Positions 41,672 to 50,054 of a stretch of 64,000 nt of DNA are shown here, one piece after another. Position 1 is the stretch's first letter. Every line of letters starts with the position of its first letter. Source of the stretch: Neobacillus ginsengisoli (GTDB lineage Bacteria; Bacillota; Bacilli; Bacillales_B; DSM-18226); the NCBI RefSeq assembly GCF_030813055.1, contig NZ_JAUSTW010000007.1, positions 62,001 to 126,000 of the forward strand. The letters are read 5' to 3'. A program made the translations under genes and the position numbers. Under the pieces are notes generated by a model, which saw nothing but the letters and a program-made list of their open reading frames with translations, was not told where the DNA came from and did no database searches.

Positions 41672-42466
41672 TTAAAGTTCGTATCCAAATTCTCCAATAG
41701 TATGATCTTCATTATGAAAGTCGGAGCCGCCAGTCATTAGGATTTTATACTTTTCTGCCAGCTTTTTATATCGGATGATGTCATCTCTGTTATGTTTACG
41801 ATGCCAAACTTCGATTCCATCAAATGGGAGATGCAATAACTCCTCAACTAATGTATCATCCTGAATAAGCAAAGGATGAGCCAAAACCGCTGTCCCCCCG
41901 GCATTATGAATTAAGTTAATTCCTTCACTTGGAGAGAGAACCATCTTATCAACTGCACATGGTTTTCCATCACCTAAATAAAGATCAAATACTTCCTGGA
42001 TATTTTTTGCATACCCTTTATCAACGACTGCTTTTGCTATATGAGGACGGGCAATAACGTCTCCCTTACTATATTTTAGAACATCATCAAAATTGATCGT
42101 TATCCCCAATTCGCAAAACTTGTTTACAATCAATTGAGAACGATTATAACGATGTTCCCTCATTTTCAGTAAAACACCTAATAACTCTTTTGATTCGTGA
42201 ATATGATATCCTAAAATATCAATGTTTTTTCCTTTATACTTAGTGCTTAATTCGATACCTGGTATAACTGTTATATTCAAGGTTTTTGCCGTTTGTAATG
42301 CCTCTTTAATTCCATCCGTTGTATCATGATCCGCTATGGCAATAGAAGCTAATCCTTTTTTCGCTGCCATTTTTACAACTTCACTCGGAGAAAAACTGCC
42401 ATCTGAAGCGGTTGTATGCAAATGCAGATCAAAACAACCATTCTCAAGGATTTTTTTAATTTCCAA
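41672..42466 (-). CDS. PHP-domain phosphoesterase
   Basis: A 264-residue PHP-family metallo-phosphoesterase (YciV/RnaseAM and 3',5'-nucleotide phosphatase type). The metal ligands are visible: DLHLHTTASDG, ADHDTTDG, GIELST, AHPLL and GSDFH. It starts at TTG 42,466 with AGGAGA at 8 bases. Known relatives cleave 3'-phosphoadenosine 5'-phosphate (pAp) in some bacteria. If this one does so, it would remove the by-product of the PAPS-dependent sulfotransferases next door; that is inference from family and place. Confidence 0.87.
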   Translation of the reverse strand: MEIKKILENGCFDLHLHTTASDGSFSPSEVVKMAAKKGLASIAIADHDTTDGIKEALQTAKTLNITVIPGIELSTKYKGKNIDILGYHIHESKELLGVLLKMREHRYNRSQLIVNKFCELGITINFDDVLKYSKGDVIARPHIAKAVVDKGYAKNIQEVFDLYLGDGKPCAVDKMVLSPSEGINLIHNAGGTAVLAHPLLIQDDTLVEELLHLPFDGIEVWHRKHNRDDIIRYKKLAEKYKILMTGGSDFHNEDHTIGEFGYEL

Positions 42467-43066
42467 TCATATTCTCTCCTTTCACTAGAAAACTATCATT
42501 CACATTTTTCATCCTTTTAAACCATCTTGACTGCCAGATTGGCTCACTTAATCAAACACTTACGATTAGGGGTGTAGAATGCGTAGTCGGTATGGCCTGC
42601 TATGAAATTGGGTTAAATGTAATTTTAGACATGGATTTAATGTTGTTGTAAAGGTTGGTGAAAAATAGCCGTATAAAAAAAGAGGGGTCACCTGCACATA
42701 ACCCTGTCAAGTAGACAATGAAAAAAAGAGTATACTAAGCTACGGCCTTTTCTACGCGGCAAATAGTCCCGGTCTTTATGAAGGTGGGGCCAATTTGCCG
42801 TATACTAAAAAACTCCTTGAGAAAGGCTGTTCTGCATTTGCATACAACCGCTTCGTCATTGTTATAAGGTAGGTAAAAAGATTAATTAGTCTAATAAGAC
42901 AAACATGACATTGGAAAGCCAAGAGCCCTATGATATATACGGCTCTTGGCCATAACTTCATCTCTTCTGTACTATAAGTGATTTCGGAAGAGCATATTTG
43001 TTACTCTAAATTAAAAAAGGGAGACCTTTCTTTTTATGGTTGGTTATGAAGTGTTCATGTTTAAAG
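42467..43066. other. Relic-rich spacer inside the island
   Basis: 42,520-42,557 repeats, on the minus strand, the segment LSEP-WQS-WFK of the sulfotransferase at 43.9-44.8 kb, so a second sulfotransferase copy has been lost here. A frame fragment lies at 42,575-42,650 (VECVVGMACYEIGLNVILDM). CCTGTCAAGTAGACA at 42,703-42,717 looks like an IS150-type end. A hairpin GCCAAGAGCC/GGCTCTTGGC lies at 42,918-42,950. Confidence 0.55.
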
Positions 43067-43909
43067 CTAAGACTGCTCTGGGTTTAAAAAAGAATTAATT
43101 TTTCCAATATGTTTATTCGTTTTATTATAACCTGTTTTTTTGATATTCCAGTTCTTTGAAACCCGATTATGATAATGGATAATATAGGGGTTGGTTTTTT
43201 CTGGAAGGAATTTTGGATGAATCTTGTTATGAATAGGAAAATTCATTTCGATAGAATAGGCCTTAAAAGGAATTTTCTCATCTGCCAAAGCTAAAGATAA
43301 GGCAATTTGGTCCGTAAATGTTCTGACTCTCGACATTTTTTTCATATTTAAAAGCTTTTTAATATACTTTTGCCAGGATGAAAGGAGGCGTTCATTATAG
43401 GCTTTCGGAATGGATACAACCCCGCTATTAAAATAAGGGATGGTTTTTCGATCAGATCCAAAAAGCTCATATCTTTCATCAGGAAGGATAAGATTAAAAT
43501 CAGCAAATAAAGACTCCCATTGCTCGATTGTTAAAGGATCAGTATATGGGGGACAGGCTTGAATGTACTGACTGGAGATTTCATCCGAAAAATCACGAGC
43601 AATCACCAAATCACAATCAAGTGCAAGTAAAACATCATATTCCTCATCCATTTCCAGCATCCTTAATTTGTTTGCATAGGGATAGTCCTCGATAAAAGGT
43701 TCTACGATCCTTACTTTAACTCCAATATCGTTAAGCGCAGCTTCAACAGCAGGATCAACTGATCGGACGAAATTCGCTATTGCTGTAGCTTCCGCAAGCT
43801 TTCCCCCGAATTTTCGAAGGGTTTTAAATAAGGTCAACACTCGAAAATTAAATTTATCAGTGTTTTCACCAACGCAGGAAATGATGATCTTAAGTGGATT
43901 TGATTCCAT
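43067..43909 (-). CDS. GT-A-fold glycosyltransferase-like protein
   Basis: A 280-residue soluble protein. It shows a Rossmann-like start (LKIIISCVGENTDKFNFRVL) and a DxD-type metal motif in LLALDCDLVIARDF; a later segment (PYFNSGVVSIPKA, TDQIALSLAL) resembles the acceptor region of GT8-like or nucleotide-diphospho-sugar transferases. The exact family is not certain. It starts three bases after the sulfotransferase stop codon, using GGGGGGAAAA inside that gene's end, so the two are co-translated. Confidence 0.72.
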   Translation of the reverse strand: MESNPLKIIISCVGENTDKFNFRVLTLFKTLRKFGGKLAEATAIANFVRSVDPAVEAALNDIGVKVRIVEPFIEDYPYANKLRMLEMDEEYDVLLALDCDLVIARDFSDEISSQYIQACPPYTDPLTIEQWESLFADFNLILPDERYELFGSDRKTIPYFNSGVVSIPKAYNERLLSSWQKYIKKLLNMKKMSRVRTFTDQIALSLALADEKIPFKAYSIEMNFPIHNKIHPKFLPEKTNPYIIHYHNRVSKNWNIKKTGYNKTNKHIGKINSFLNPEQS

Positions 43910-43911
43910 TT

Positions 43912-44757
43912 TTATTTTCCCCCCAATATAGCTTCATCGTTCATAGAATATAGCTTTAGTGCATGGGGAGCATGAAGCGTGATTAGTTCTTTTATTTCAT
44001 CTGCCAAGCTAATGTTATATAGTTTATTCTGGTTCTGATTAGTTAATTCTATTTTTTTCTCATATGTCCGACCCGTTAGTTCTTCCAACAGAAGCGGATT
44101 GCGAATGATTTCCTCATATTTCAGAAGATGAATGTCATGGTTTAAGGTAAGATATCGCTGACAAAATAAATCATAAATTTTTACTAACGTAAGCAGGGAC
44201 TTATCTTTTGAGCATGTGATATCCCTTAGCTCTTTCCAAAATGTTTCTCCGTAAGGCAGCCTTCCTTGACTCACAGGAATATTTAGTGATTTCCAAGACA
44301 AAATAGTGGGAATGGGGTGTCTTACAATAGCAATTATAGAAAATGCATCGGTTTCAATGAGTTGTGGCAGAATACTAGTATAATGTGCATTGTGCTTCAT
44401 GCCCAACAAAAAGTTTTCGTCCTTTACTTTAAAGACAAACTCCCCTTTCTTTCGCACATTCTTCCGCGCACCTTCATTTATTTCTTCATTAAAATAATTC
44501 GTAATCGGGCTGCCATTTTTATTCCGGAAGTCTTTTACTGGTATATGGTCTAAAATATTTTTACGGATTTTTTTATAGTCATTGACAATGAGTTCAGTTA
44601 CCTTTTGAGCATTTTTTTTATTTTTAAACCATATTGATTGCCAGGGGGGTTCACTTAAACAAATGGCATTTTCCAAATGATCGAATAAGGCTGTTGTTAA
44701 TGTAGTACCTCCTCTTGGGATTCCGGTAACGATTACATCGTTTTTGATTTTTTCCAT
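43912..44757 (-). CDS. Sulfotransferase family protein
   Basis: PAPS-dependent sulfotransferase-like protein of 281 residues. The 5'-phosphosulfate loop is VTGIPRGGTTLT at the N-terminus and the 3'-phosphate site is IIAIVRHPIPTILSWKS. ATG 44,757 (after AGGAG, 10 bases) puts the loop just after the start, as usual. No anchor, so it is cytoplasmic. It is the second gene of an apparent three-gene operon (45,606 to 43,067). Confidence 0.85.
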   Translation of the reverse strand: MEKIKNDVIVTGIPRGGTTLTTALFDHLENAICLSEPPWQSIWFKNKKNAQKVTELIVNDYKKIRKNILDHIPVKDFRNKNGSPITNYFNEEINEGARKNVRKKGEFVFKVKDENFLLGMKHNAHYTSILPQLIETDAFSIIAIVRHPIPTILSWKSLNIPVSQGRLPYGETFWKELRDITCSKDKSLLTLVKIYDLFCQRYLTLNHDIHLLKYEEIIRNPLLLEELTGRTYEKKIELTNQNQNKLYNISLADEIKELITLHAPHALKLYSMNDEAILGGK

Positions 44758-44838
44758 CGAACTATTGCTCCTATCCAAGTTTTTTGTTTAAGAGGAGAGT
44801 ATAAGCTTTTTCGTCTTTTTTGACAGGCTTATACCTTC

Positions 44839-45606
44839 CTATTTCTTTGATGAAAATGGAGAGAAATTATTTAGTTTTTCTTTCGTTGTACGATCTAATT
44901 GATCAATTCTCTCGATTAAATTCTGTTTAGAAAGATTGTATAATTGAATATCCAATTCATTTTTTTTCTCTATCATATTAATCACATCTATTGGAATCTG
45001 ATCTCTTGTTAATCGATTAGGGTTTACATGTTTCTTTTTGTAATTGATATTGTAATTGCTCCAGCCTAACTCCTGACCCATAAAAAATAAAGATTCATTG
45101 TACATATCCGTTATACCAACAACTGAAAAATAATTTTGCAAGTTTTCTTTGGCTAAATCTAAATTTGGGGAGATTCCTCCTGAAACTTGCCGAGTTTGCA
45201 TATTTTCCGTCTGTATCTTAAAGTCTTCCGATTCCATAAACTGCTTCATGGTTAGGCCTTTTGCCTTGGGATACATTCGATTATCCGGACTGGACATGAT
45301 GTGATAATACAATGAAATTAACCTTTCCACCGGATCTCTTAGCATGGTGCAATAGGTAGATTTTCTAGGAAATTGATCATGAATTCCAAAGGGGAAATGG
45401 CCTCTTATACATTGGAGCATCTTGGTCTTATTCTTTGAAAATTGATTTTTCCATGGTTGCTTGTCCCCCCAAAATCCCCCACTTCTGATAACTTCAATTT
45501 CCTGGTATTGTTTCTTCAGGATACTGTTTAAGGTCCCTCCTCCAGTTTTTGGAATATGCATGAAAATAACTAATTCATTGGTATTATTTCGAAGTTGTTG
45601 TTCCAA
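44839..45606 (-). CDS. Sulfotransferase, family 2 (2-O-sulfotransferase-like)
   Basis: A 255-residue protein with the loop IFMHIPKTGGGTLNSIL and the 3'-phosphate motif CTMLRDPVERLISLYYH, the layout of carbohydrate 2-O-sulfotransferases (HS2ST/uronyl type). IRGHFPFG, a conserved acceptor-side motif, is present. It starts at TTG 45,606 behind AAGGAAG. The likely substrate is a sugar hydroxyl, and a glycan made by the neighbouring transferases is the natural candidate. Confidence 0.88.
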   Translation of the reverse strand: MEQQLRNNTNELVIFMHIPKTGGGTLNSILKKQYQEIEVIRSGGFWGDKQPWKNQFSKNKTKMLQCIRGHFPFGIHDQFPRKSTYCTMLRDPVERLISLYYHIMSSPDNRMYPKAKGLTMKQFMESEDFKIQTENMQTRQVSGGISPNLDLAKENLQNYFSVVGITDMYNESLFFMGQELGWSNYNINYKKKHVNPNRLTRDQIPIDVINMIEKKNELDIQLYNLSKQNLIERIDQLDRTTKEKLNNFSPFSSKK

Positions 45607-45890
45607 TTCTTCACTTCCTTTTTACTGTTTTCTTTTCAGAATCTTTCGATAATCCTTTCGCTTCCATTTAAATAATGGAAGGCTAAAAAAAGATTGTCTT
45701 TCTCAATTAGTGTATGTTGAACAATTCGATTATGAATGGACAATTGTTGAAGGTTTATTTCCCAATTTTGGATTTAAATGACCATTCGTCCAAGCCGATA
45801 GAGTTCCAATGAATATTTATATTTAAACGATATGACTTTACAAGCTGCTTATTGTCGAAAAAATGGACAATTCGTTAGGAGGTTTACTAA

Positions 45891-46655
45891 TTGAAAAATA
45901 TGATGAAAAAGTCTTTAGCCTCTCATGAGAGGATGCCGGATTTCCTTATTATAGGAGCGATGAAATGTGGAACGACCACCCTTTATAAGAATCTGGTAAA
46001 ACATTCATCGATTGTAAGTGCACGAAGAAAAGAGCTGCATTTTTTTGATAAAGATGATGAGTTTATCAAAGGTGTTGATTGGTATAGGGAGCAATTCCCC
46101 TTGTTATTCAAAAAAAAGTTTAAAGATAAATCTCCTTTCATTACAGGTGAAGCATCACCAAGATATCTTTTTATACCTGAAGTACCTCAAAGAGTATTTG
46201 AAGCCATGCCACAGGTAAAACTAATTGTCTTGTTAAGGAACCCTGTTGATCGGGCTTACTCTCATTATCATCATTTTAAGAGAAAAGGATTAGAATCCCT
46301 TTCCTTTGAAGAAGCAATTAAAAAAGAGGAAAATGGACTACTTGATTCAAATATTAATCGAAACTATTTAGCAAGAGGAAAGTATTACGAGCAACTAAAA
46401 AGATGGATGAACTTGTTCTCAAGGGAGCAGTTTTTGATTTTAAAAAGTGAAGATTACTTTCGAGATCCCATTGCAGGAATCAATCAGGTTTGTCAGTTTT
46501 TAAATGTGCAAGAATGGAACCTTGAGTATACAAAGGAACCGAGTCAGCCCTATCCTGAAATGGAAGTAGGGACGAAAGAGCGATTGGCTAATTATTTTAA
46601 ACCATATAATGAGAAATTGTATGACTATTTAGGGGTTAATTTTGATTGGGATTAA
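45891..46655 (+). CDS. Sulfotransferase, heparan N/3-O-sulfotransferase-like
   Basis: A 254-residue sulfotransferase with the loop LIIGAMKCGTTTLYKNL, the motif KELHFFD, and the 3'-phosphate site LIVLLRNPVDRAYSHYHHF. This set is typical of carbohydrate sulfotransferases of the NDST/HS3ST group. It starts at TTG 45,891 with AGGAGG at 8 bases. It is divergent from the three-gene operon and is followed by another sulfotransferase gene. Confidence 0.9.
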   Translation: MKNMMKKSLASHERMPDFLIIGAMKCGTTTLYKNLVKHSSIVSARRKELHFFDKDDEFIKGVDWYREQFPLLFKKKFKDKSPFITGEASPRYLFIPEVPQRVFEAMPQVKLIVLLRNPVDRAYSHYHHFKRKGLESLSFEEAIKKEENGLLDSNINRNYLARGKYYEQLKRWMNLFSREQFLILKSEDYFRDPIAGINQVCQFLNVQEWNLEYTKEPSQPYPEMEVGTKERLANYFKPYNEKLYDYLGVNFDWD

Positions 46656-46775
46656 TAATTGGTGTGGTACAGCATTGGAGACAACAGACGATAAATGGTA
46701 AAGCGGATTTATTTTTAGCGCTTGGCAGTATTCCAGTTTTTTGATCAAAATACAAATCAGAAAGGTTTGAACTCC

Positions 46776-47393
46776 ATGGAGAAAAGAAAATTTTTAGTTT
46801 TAGGACATCCAAGAAGTGGTACAACCTTTTCTGCTAAATTATTAAGGGATTTTGGATACCAGGTAGGACATGAAGCTATGAAGGATGATGGTATTTCCAG
46901 TTGGATGTTTGCAGTTGAGGATAATCAAGTTTTTACTTCCCTAGGCCTTAATAGAAAAGATTATACTTTTGAATATATTATTATGAATATAAGAAATCCT
47001 GTTGATATTATAACTAGCACGTATTTCACAGAAAATACATCAAAGAAAAGTATGAATTACCGTAAAAAGTATGTTAACTTCGAAGGTCTAAACAAAGTAG
47101 AAGAAGCCGTTAAAAGTGTTCTTGAATGGTATAAATTAATAGAAATGCAAAGACCACATTTAAAATTGTTTATAGATAAAAATCCAGAAGAAAAACTATT
47201 TCATTTTTTAAAGCGATTTGATAATAAAGAGGGCCTATTGCCAATAAAAAAAATTAAAAAAAAAATAAACGCCAGAAAACATCCTGATTTGAGCCTTTCA
47301 TTTATAAAGGAAAATTGTGGTGAAGAACTCTTTTCAGAATTAATACATTTTTGTGGTTTATATGATTATCATGTTTTTGCTAATCCAAAATGA
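46776..47393 (+). CDS. Sulfotransferase-like protein
   Basis: A 205-residue protein with the loop VLGHPRSGTTFSAKLLRDFG and a reduced 3'-phosphate motif YIIMNIRNPVDIITSTYF. It is shorter and more divergent than the other three, so activity is less certain. ATG 46,776 with AAAGG upstream is preferred over an upstream ATG that has no ribosome site. It follows the previous gene by about 120 bases in the same direction. Confidence 0.8.
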   Translation: MEKRKFLVLGHPRSGTTFSAKLLRDFGYQVGHEAMKDDGISSWMFAVEDNQVFTSLGLNRKDYTFEYIIMNIRNPVDIITSTYFTENTSKKSMNYRKKYVNFEGLNKVEEAVKSVLEWYKLIEMQRPHLKLFIDKNPEEKLFHFLKRFDNKEGLLPIKKIKKKINARKHPDLSLSFIKENCGEELFSELIHFCGLYDYHVFANPK

Positions 47394-47394
47394 A

Positions 47395-47425
47395 GGGGAA
47401 GCTGACCACTTGTTCTGGCTTCCCC
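47395..47425 (+). terminator. Terminator of the plus-strand sulfotransferase pair
   Basis: GGGGAAGC/GCTTCCCC stem two bases after the stop codon. T-tract is short. Confidence 0.7.
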
Positions 47426-47525
47426 TTGTGCTAATATTAACCTGATAGGTCGATCCTTGGATCCGAAAACGTTAAAGGAAATGGAAAAATTTAAACGAAG
47501 TTTAGGTAAAAAGTAAAAAGAAATT

Positions 47526-47575
47526 AAAAAAGTTGCGGCTGCTTCTTATAAAAGATTAACAGCCACAACTTTTTT
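47526..47575. terminator. Bidirectional terminator before the TSUP gene
   Basis: AAAAAAGTTGcGGCTG pairs with CAGCCaCAACTTTTTT. A small coding relic (LIGRSLDPKTLKEMEKFKRS) lies just before it at about 47,441-47,515. Confidence 0.78.
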
Positions 47576-47581
47576 CTTATC

Positions 47582-48349
47582 TTAAATATTTATTATTAGC
47601 TTTATTCCACTAAATAAAATAATCATAAGCATTAAGATTCGAACCAACAGGGAAGGAACTTTCTTCGTAAGTTTACTTCCAATAATGGCTCCTGGTATTG
47701 ACCCGGCTAATAAATTCCCTGTTAAGACATAATCTATATGACCATAACCCGCCATAAGAAGACCTGTTGCAAAAACCAGAAAAAAAGCATGAACAATATC
47801 AGTTCCCACAATCTCTGAGGTTTTCAAATTGAAGAAATATAAAATAAACAAAGAAAATAAGCTTCCCGCACCTACAGATGTAACTCCTACAATAGCTCCC
47901 ATAATCAACCCGGCAATGATTGTGATATACTTTTTTTCTTCAATTGATTTTGTTTTCCAAGGATTTTGGATTTTTCCATTCATTACAAGATGAATTAAAG
48001 CAGTTACCGATACAACAATTAGAACCACACTAAGAAAAATTATCAATACTCTATCAGAGTAATAGTCCGATAGAAAGGAATAAAAGATGTAATTTGCAAG
48101 GACTCCACCTGGTATGCTGCCAATTGCTAAATATTTTATTATTTGAAAGTTAACTGTCTTTTGCTTAATGTGTTGAAAAGCACCAAACAATTTTGTAATA
48201 GCATTATAGGCAAAATCTGTACCTATCGCAATCGTTGGATGGAATCCCATAAAGATAAGAATAGGAGTAAGTAGTGAAGCTCCTCCTACTCCCGTGAAAC
48301 CGACCAATCCTCCAACTAAAAAGCCAAATAAAATCAACTCCGTATTCAA
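47582..48349 (-). CDS. TauE/SafE (TSUP) family permease
   Basis: A 255-residue membrane protein with about eight helices in two repeats; the repeat signature GLVGFTGVGGASLLTPILIF recurs as IMGAIVGVTSVGAGSLFS. TSUP proteins export sulfite, sulfonates or similar organosulfur anions. It starts at TTG 48,349 with GAGGTG upstream, at the inner end of the sulfotransferase cluster, so a link to sulfur handling is plausible but unproven. Confidence 0.9.
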   Translation of the reverse strand: MNTELILFGFLVGGLVGFTGVGGASLLTPILIFMGFHPTIAIGTDFAYNAITKLFGAFQHIKQKTVNFQIIKYLAIGSIPGGVLANYIFYSFLSDYYSDRVLIIFLSVVLIVVSVTALIHLVMNGKIQNPWKTKSIEEKKYITIIAGLIMGAIVGVTSVGAGSLFSLFILYFFNLKTSEIVGTDIVHAFFLVFATGLLMAGYGHIDYVLTGNLLAGSIPGAIIGSKLTKKVPSLLVRILMLMIILFSGIKLIINI

Positions 48350-48778
48350 TTTTGGACACCTCATGCACCTATTCACTTTTAAAACAAACTTTTTTGGCAG
48401 AAAATTTATTTCATCATTAATTGTTATAGAACTTAAAACAATCTTTCCCCCTTTACCTTAATAATAAAAAACTGCCTTTTATCGTTTAACTTGGGCATTT
48501 AAAATCGGGTAAAATAAATTTTGAAAATAAATGATTCATTTTTCGAATATCATAAAAAATTCGTTTTAAAAGTGTACGTTATCATATGCCGCATATTTAC
48601 GAGATGCTTGGACAAATTTCACAACCTAATAAGCATTTTCTATTGCTTACGGGTGACTCAAGATACCACATTTTTTATATTATATTTTTTTAATAATTGT
48701 AATCGCTTACATTTTTCAAATGATATGCTTTTGGATTAAAAAAGAGCCATCGGCTCTTAATTAGTTTGGACATTTACT
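48350..48778. other. Spacer with an orphan cre site and a terminator
   Basis: TGTAATCGCTTACA at 48,698-48,711 matches every fixed position of the CcpA cre consensus. AAGAGCC/GGCTCTT at 48,742-48,758 forms a terminator hairpin with little T-tract. No gene fits between them; the neighbouring frame downstream is a CBO0543 relic, so this may be the leftover control region of a lost gene. Confidence 0.5.
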
Positions 48779-49039
48779 ATGATTTTGGTAATACTGTTTG
48801 ATGTATTTGTTGATGAAAAAACAGGTGGGTACTGGTATTTTTGGAAAGGCATTGATCTGACTAATGTCTTGGTATATACATTACTTGTTCCACCTGTAAA
48901 TGTTATTTTTTTAAACTGCTATCCTTTTAATGCTTCAAAGTTAAAAAGACTGCGTTACTTTATTGGTTGGGTGATTTTCATATTGATTTATGAATTATTA
49001 GCTTTACTACCTCAACCTTGGGGATACTTTTATTACTGA
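48779..49039 (+). pseudogene. CBO0543-family membrane protein fragment
   Basis: Eighty-six codons with DEKTGGYWYFWKGIDLTNVL and IFILIYELLALLPQPWGYF, the middle part of CBO0543-type membrane proteins. Both ends of the usual ~170-residue protein are missing, and no ribosome site precedes the ATG. The frame runs up to and overlaps the fabZ 3' end on the other strand. It is the third relic of this family in the window and marks the right border of the island. Confidence 0.7.
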
Positions 49040-49473
49040 TGGTGGAGTTTATCTCCAAGCGCAAAGGTAATCTCGGCCTCGCAAGCGATTTCTCCGTCGA
49101 CAGTGGCAACGGCTTTACCTTTGCCTATCGAACCGCGCAAACGCACGATTTCAACTTCGAGGCGCAGCTGGTCACCCGGTTTTACCTGTCTCTTAAAACG
49201 ACAGCCGTCAATTCCCGCAAAAAAAGCTAACCGGCCGCGATTTTCCTCTTTTTTCAACATGGCGACAGCCCCAACCTGCGCCAGCGCCTCCACAATCAAA
49301 ACACCTGGCATGACAGGATAATCAGGAAAATGACCATTGAAAAACTCCTCATTCGCCGAGACATTCTTAATCCCGACAGCACTTTTCCCTTCCTCAACCT
49401 CCAAAATCCGATCGACCAACAAAAACGGATAACGATGGGGAATAATTTCTTTAATTTGCGTAACATCGAGCAT
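49033..49473 (-). CDS. fabZ: 3-hydroxyacyl-ACP dehydratase FabZ
   Basis: Hot-dog-fold dehydratase of type II fatty-acid synthesis, removing water from 3-hydroxyacyl-ACP. Catalytic His48 is in [12 protein letters not shown] and Glu62 in [19 protein letters not shown] is the N-terminal signature. It has the usual length (146). AGGAGG precedes the ATG. Downstream it overlaps the CBO0543 relic by a few bases, so the original 3' spacer has been lost. Confidence 0.97.
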   Translation of the reverse strand: MLDVTQIKEIIPHRYPFLLVDRILEVEEGKSAVGIKNVSANEEFFNGHFPDYPVMPGVLIVEALAQVGAVAMLKKEENRGRLAFFAGIDGCRFKRQVKPGDQLRLEVEIVRLRGSIGKGKAVATVDGEIACEAEITFALGDKLHHQ

Positions 49474-49532
49474 TTTAGTACCTCCTACTAGTAATAGCTA
49501 TTATTTTCTATTCTACTATTTATAATAGACAA

Positions 49533-49557
49533 AAAGGAAGGGAATTTTCCCTTCCTG
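49533..49557 (-). terminator. Terminator between the EpuA-like gene and fabZ
   Basis: GGAAGGGA/TCCCTTCC stem followed on the minus strand by TTTTTGTCTA. Confidence 0.82.
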
Positions 49558-49563
49558 ACGAAT

Positions 49564-49803
49564 TTATTCTTTTTTCACCAAATCGCGGATATGTGTCCAG
49601 GTTGACGCCTTAAAAACATCTGCAACCCTTCCATTACCAAGCATCCCATAACCAACCACCGCGCCGCTCAGTGCGCATCCAAAAATGAGCACCACCAAAA
49701 TCACAATCCGCAGCCAAATCGGAATCAGCCGAACCCTGGGCCGCTCTTTCTTATATTCTTCTCCCGTTTTCACTTGTTCCTTGGATGGATCATTGACAGA
49801 CAT
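49564..49803 (-). CDS. Small membrane protein of the EpuA family
   Basis: A 79-residue protein with a basic, Lys/Arg-rich N-terminus and one membrane helix (LRIVILVVLIFGCALSGAVV). It belongs to the short EpuA-like proteins that annotation pipelines often label 'DNA-directed RNA polymerase subunit beta' because the N-terminus is sometimes fused or similar; nothing in it resembles RpoB. Position beside fabZ and mbl is conserved in bacilli. Confidence 0.75.
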   Translation of the reverse strand: MSVNDPSKEQVKTGEEYKKERPRVRLIPIWLRIVILVVLIFGCALSGAVVGYGMLGNGRVADVFKASTWTHIRDLVKKE

Positions 49804-50005
49804 TCTTATTCCCCTTTTACCGAATTGAAGTTTATGTCTAGTATAACCATTTTAAAAAATTGACTCTATTTGGTTAGCTATACAAGTCCAGCTCAGCGAC
49901 AAGGTTCATTTTTTCCAAAAAATATTGCCGCGCTTTCACTATCTATTTTATTATAAAATATTATTTGAAAATAGACTTCTTGGAGAAAAAAGTCGACCAA
50001 AATAA

Positions 50006-50040
50006 AAAAGCCCAATGACCAAGGCTTGGCATTAGACTTT
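50006..50040 (-). terminator. Terminator of mbl
   Basis: AATGCCAAG/CTTGGTCATT stem extended by GC pairs, followed on the minus strand by TTTTTTATTTTGG. Confidence 0.78.
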
Positions 50041-50054
50041 TTATGAGCGGGAAA

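Noticed and set aside
49564..49803. RNA polymerase beta subunit
   Set aside because: Pipelines often give this name, but the 79-residue protein has only a basic start and one membrane helix and no RpoB motif.
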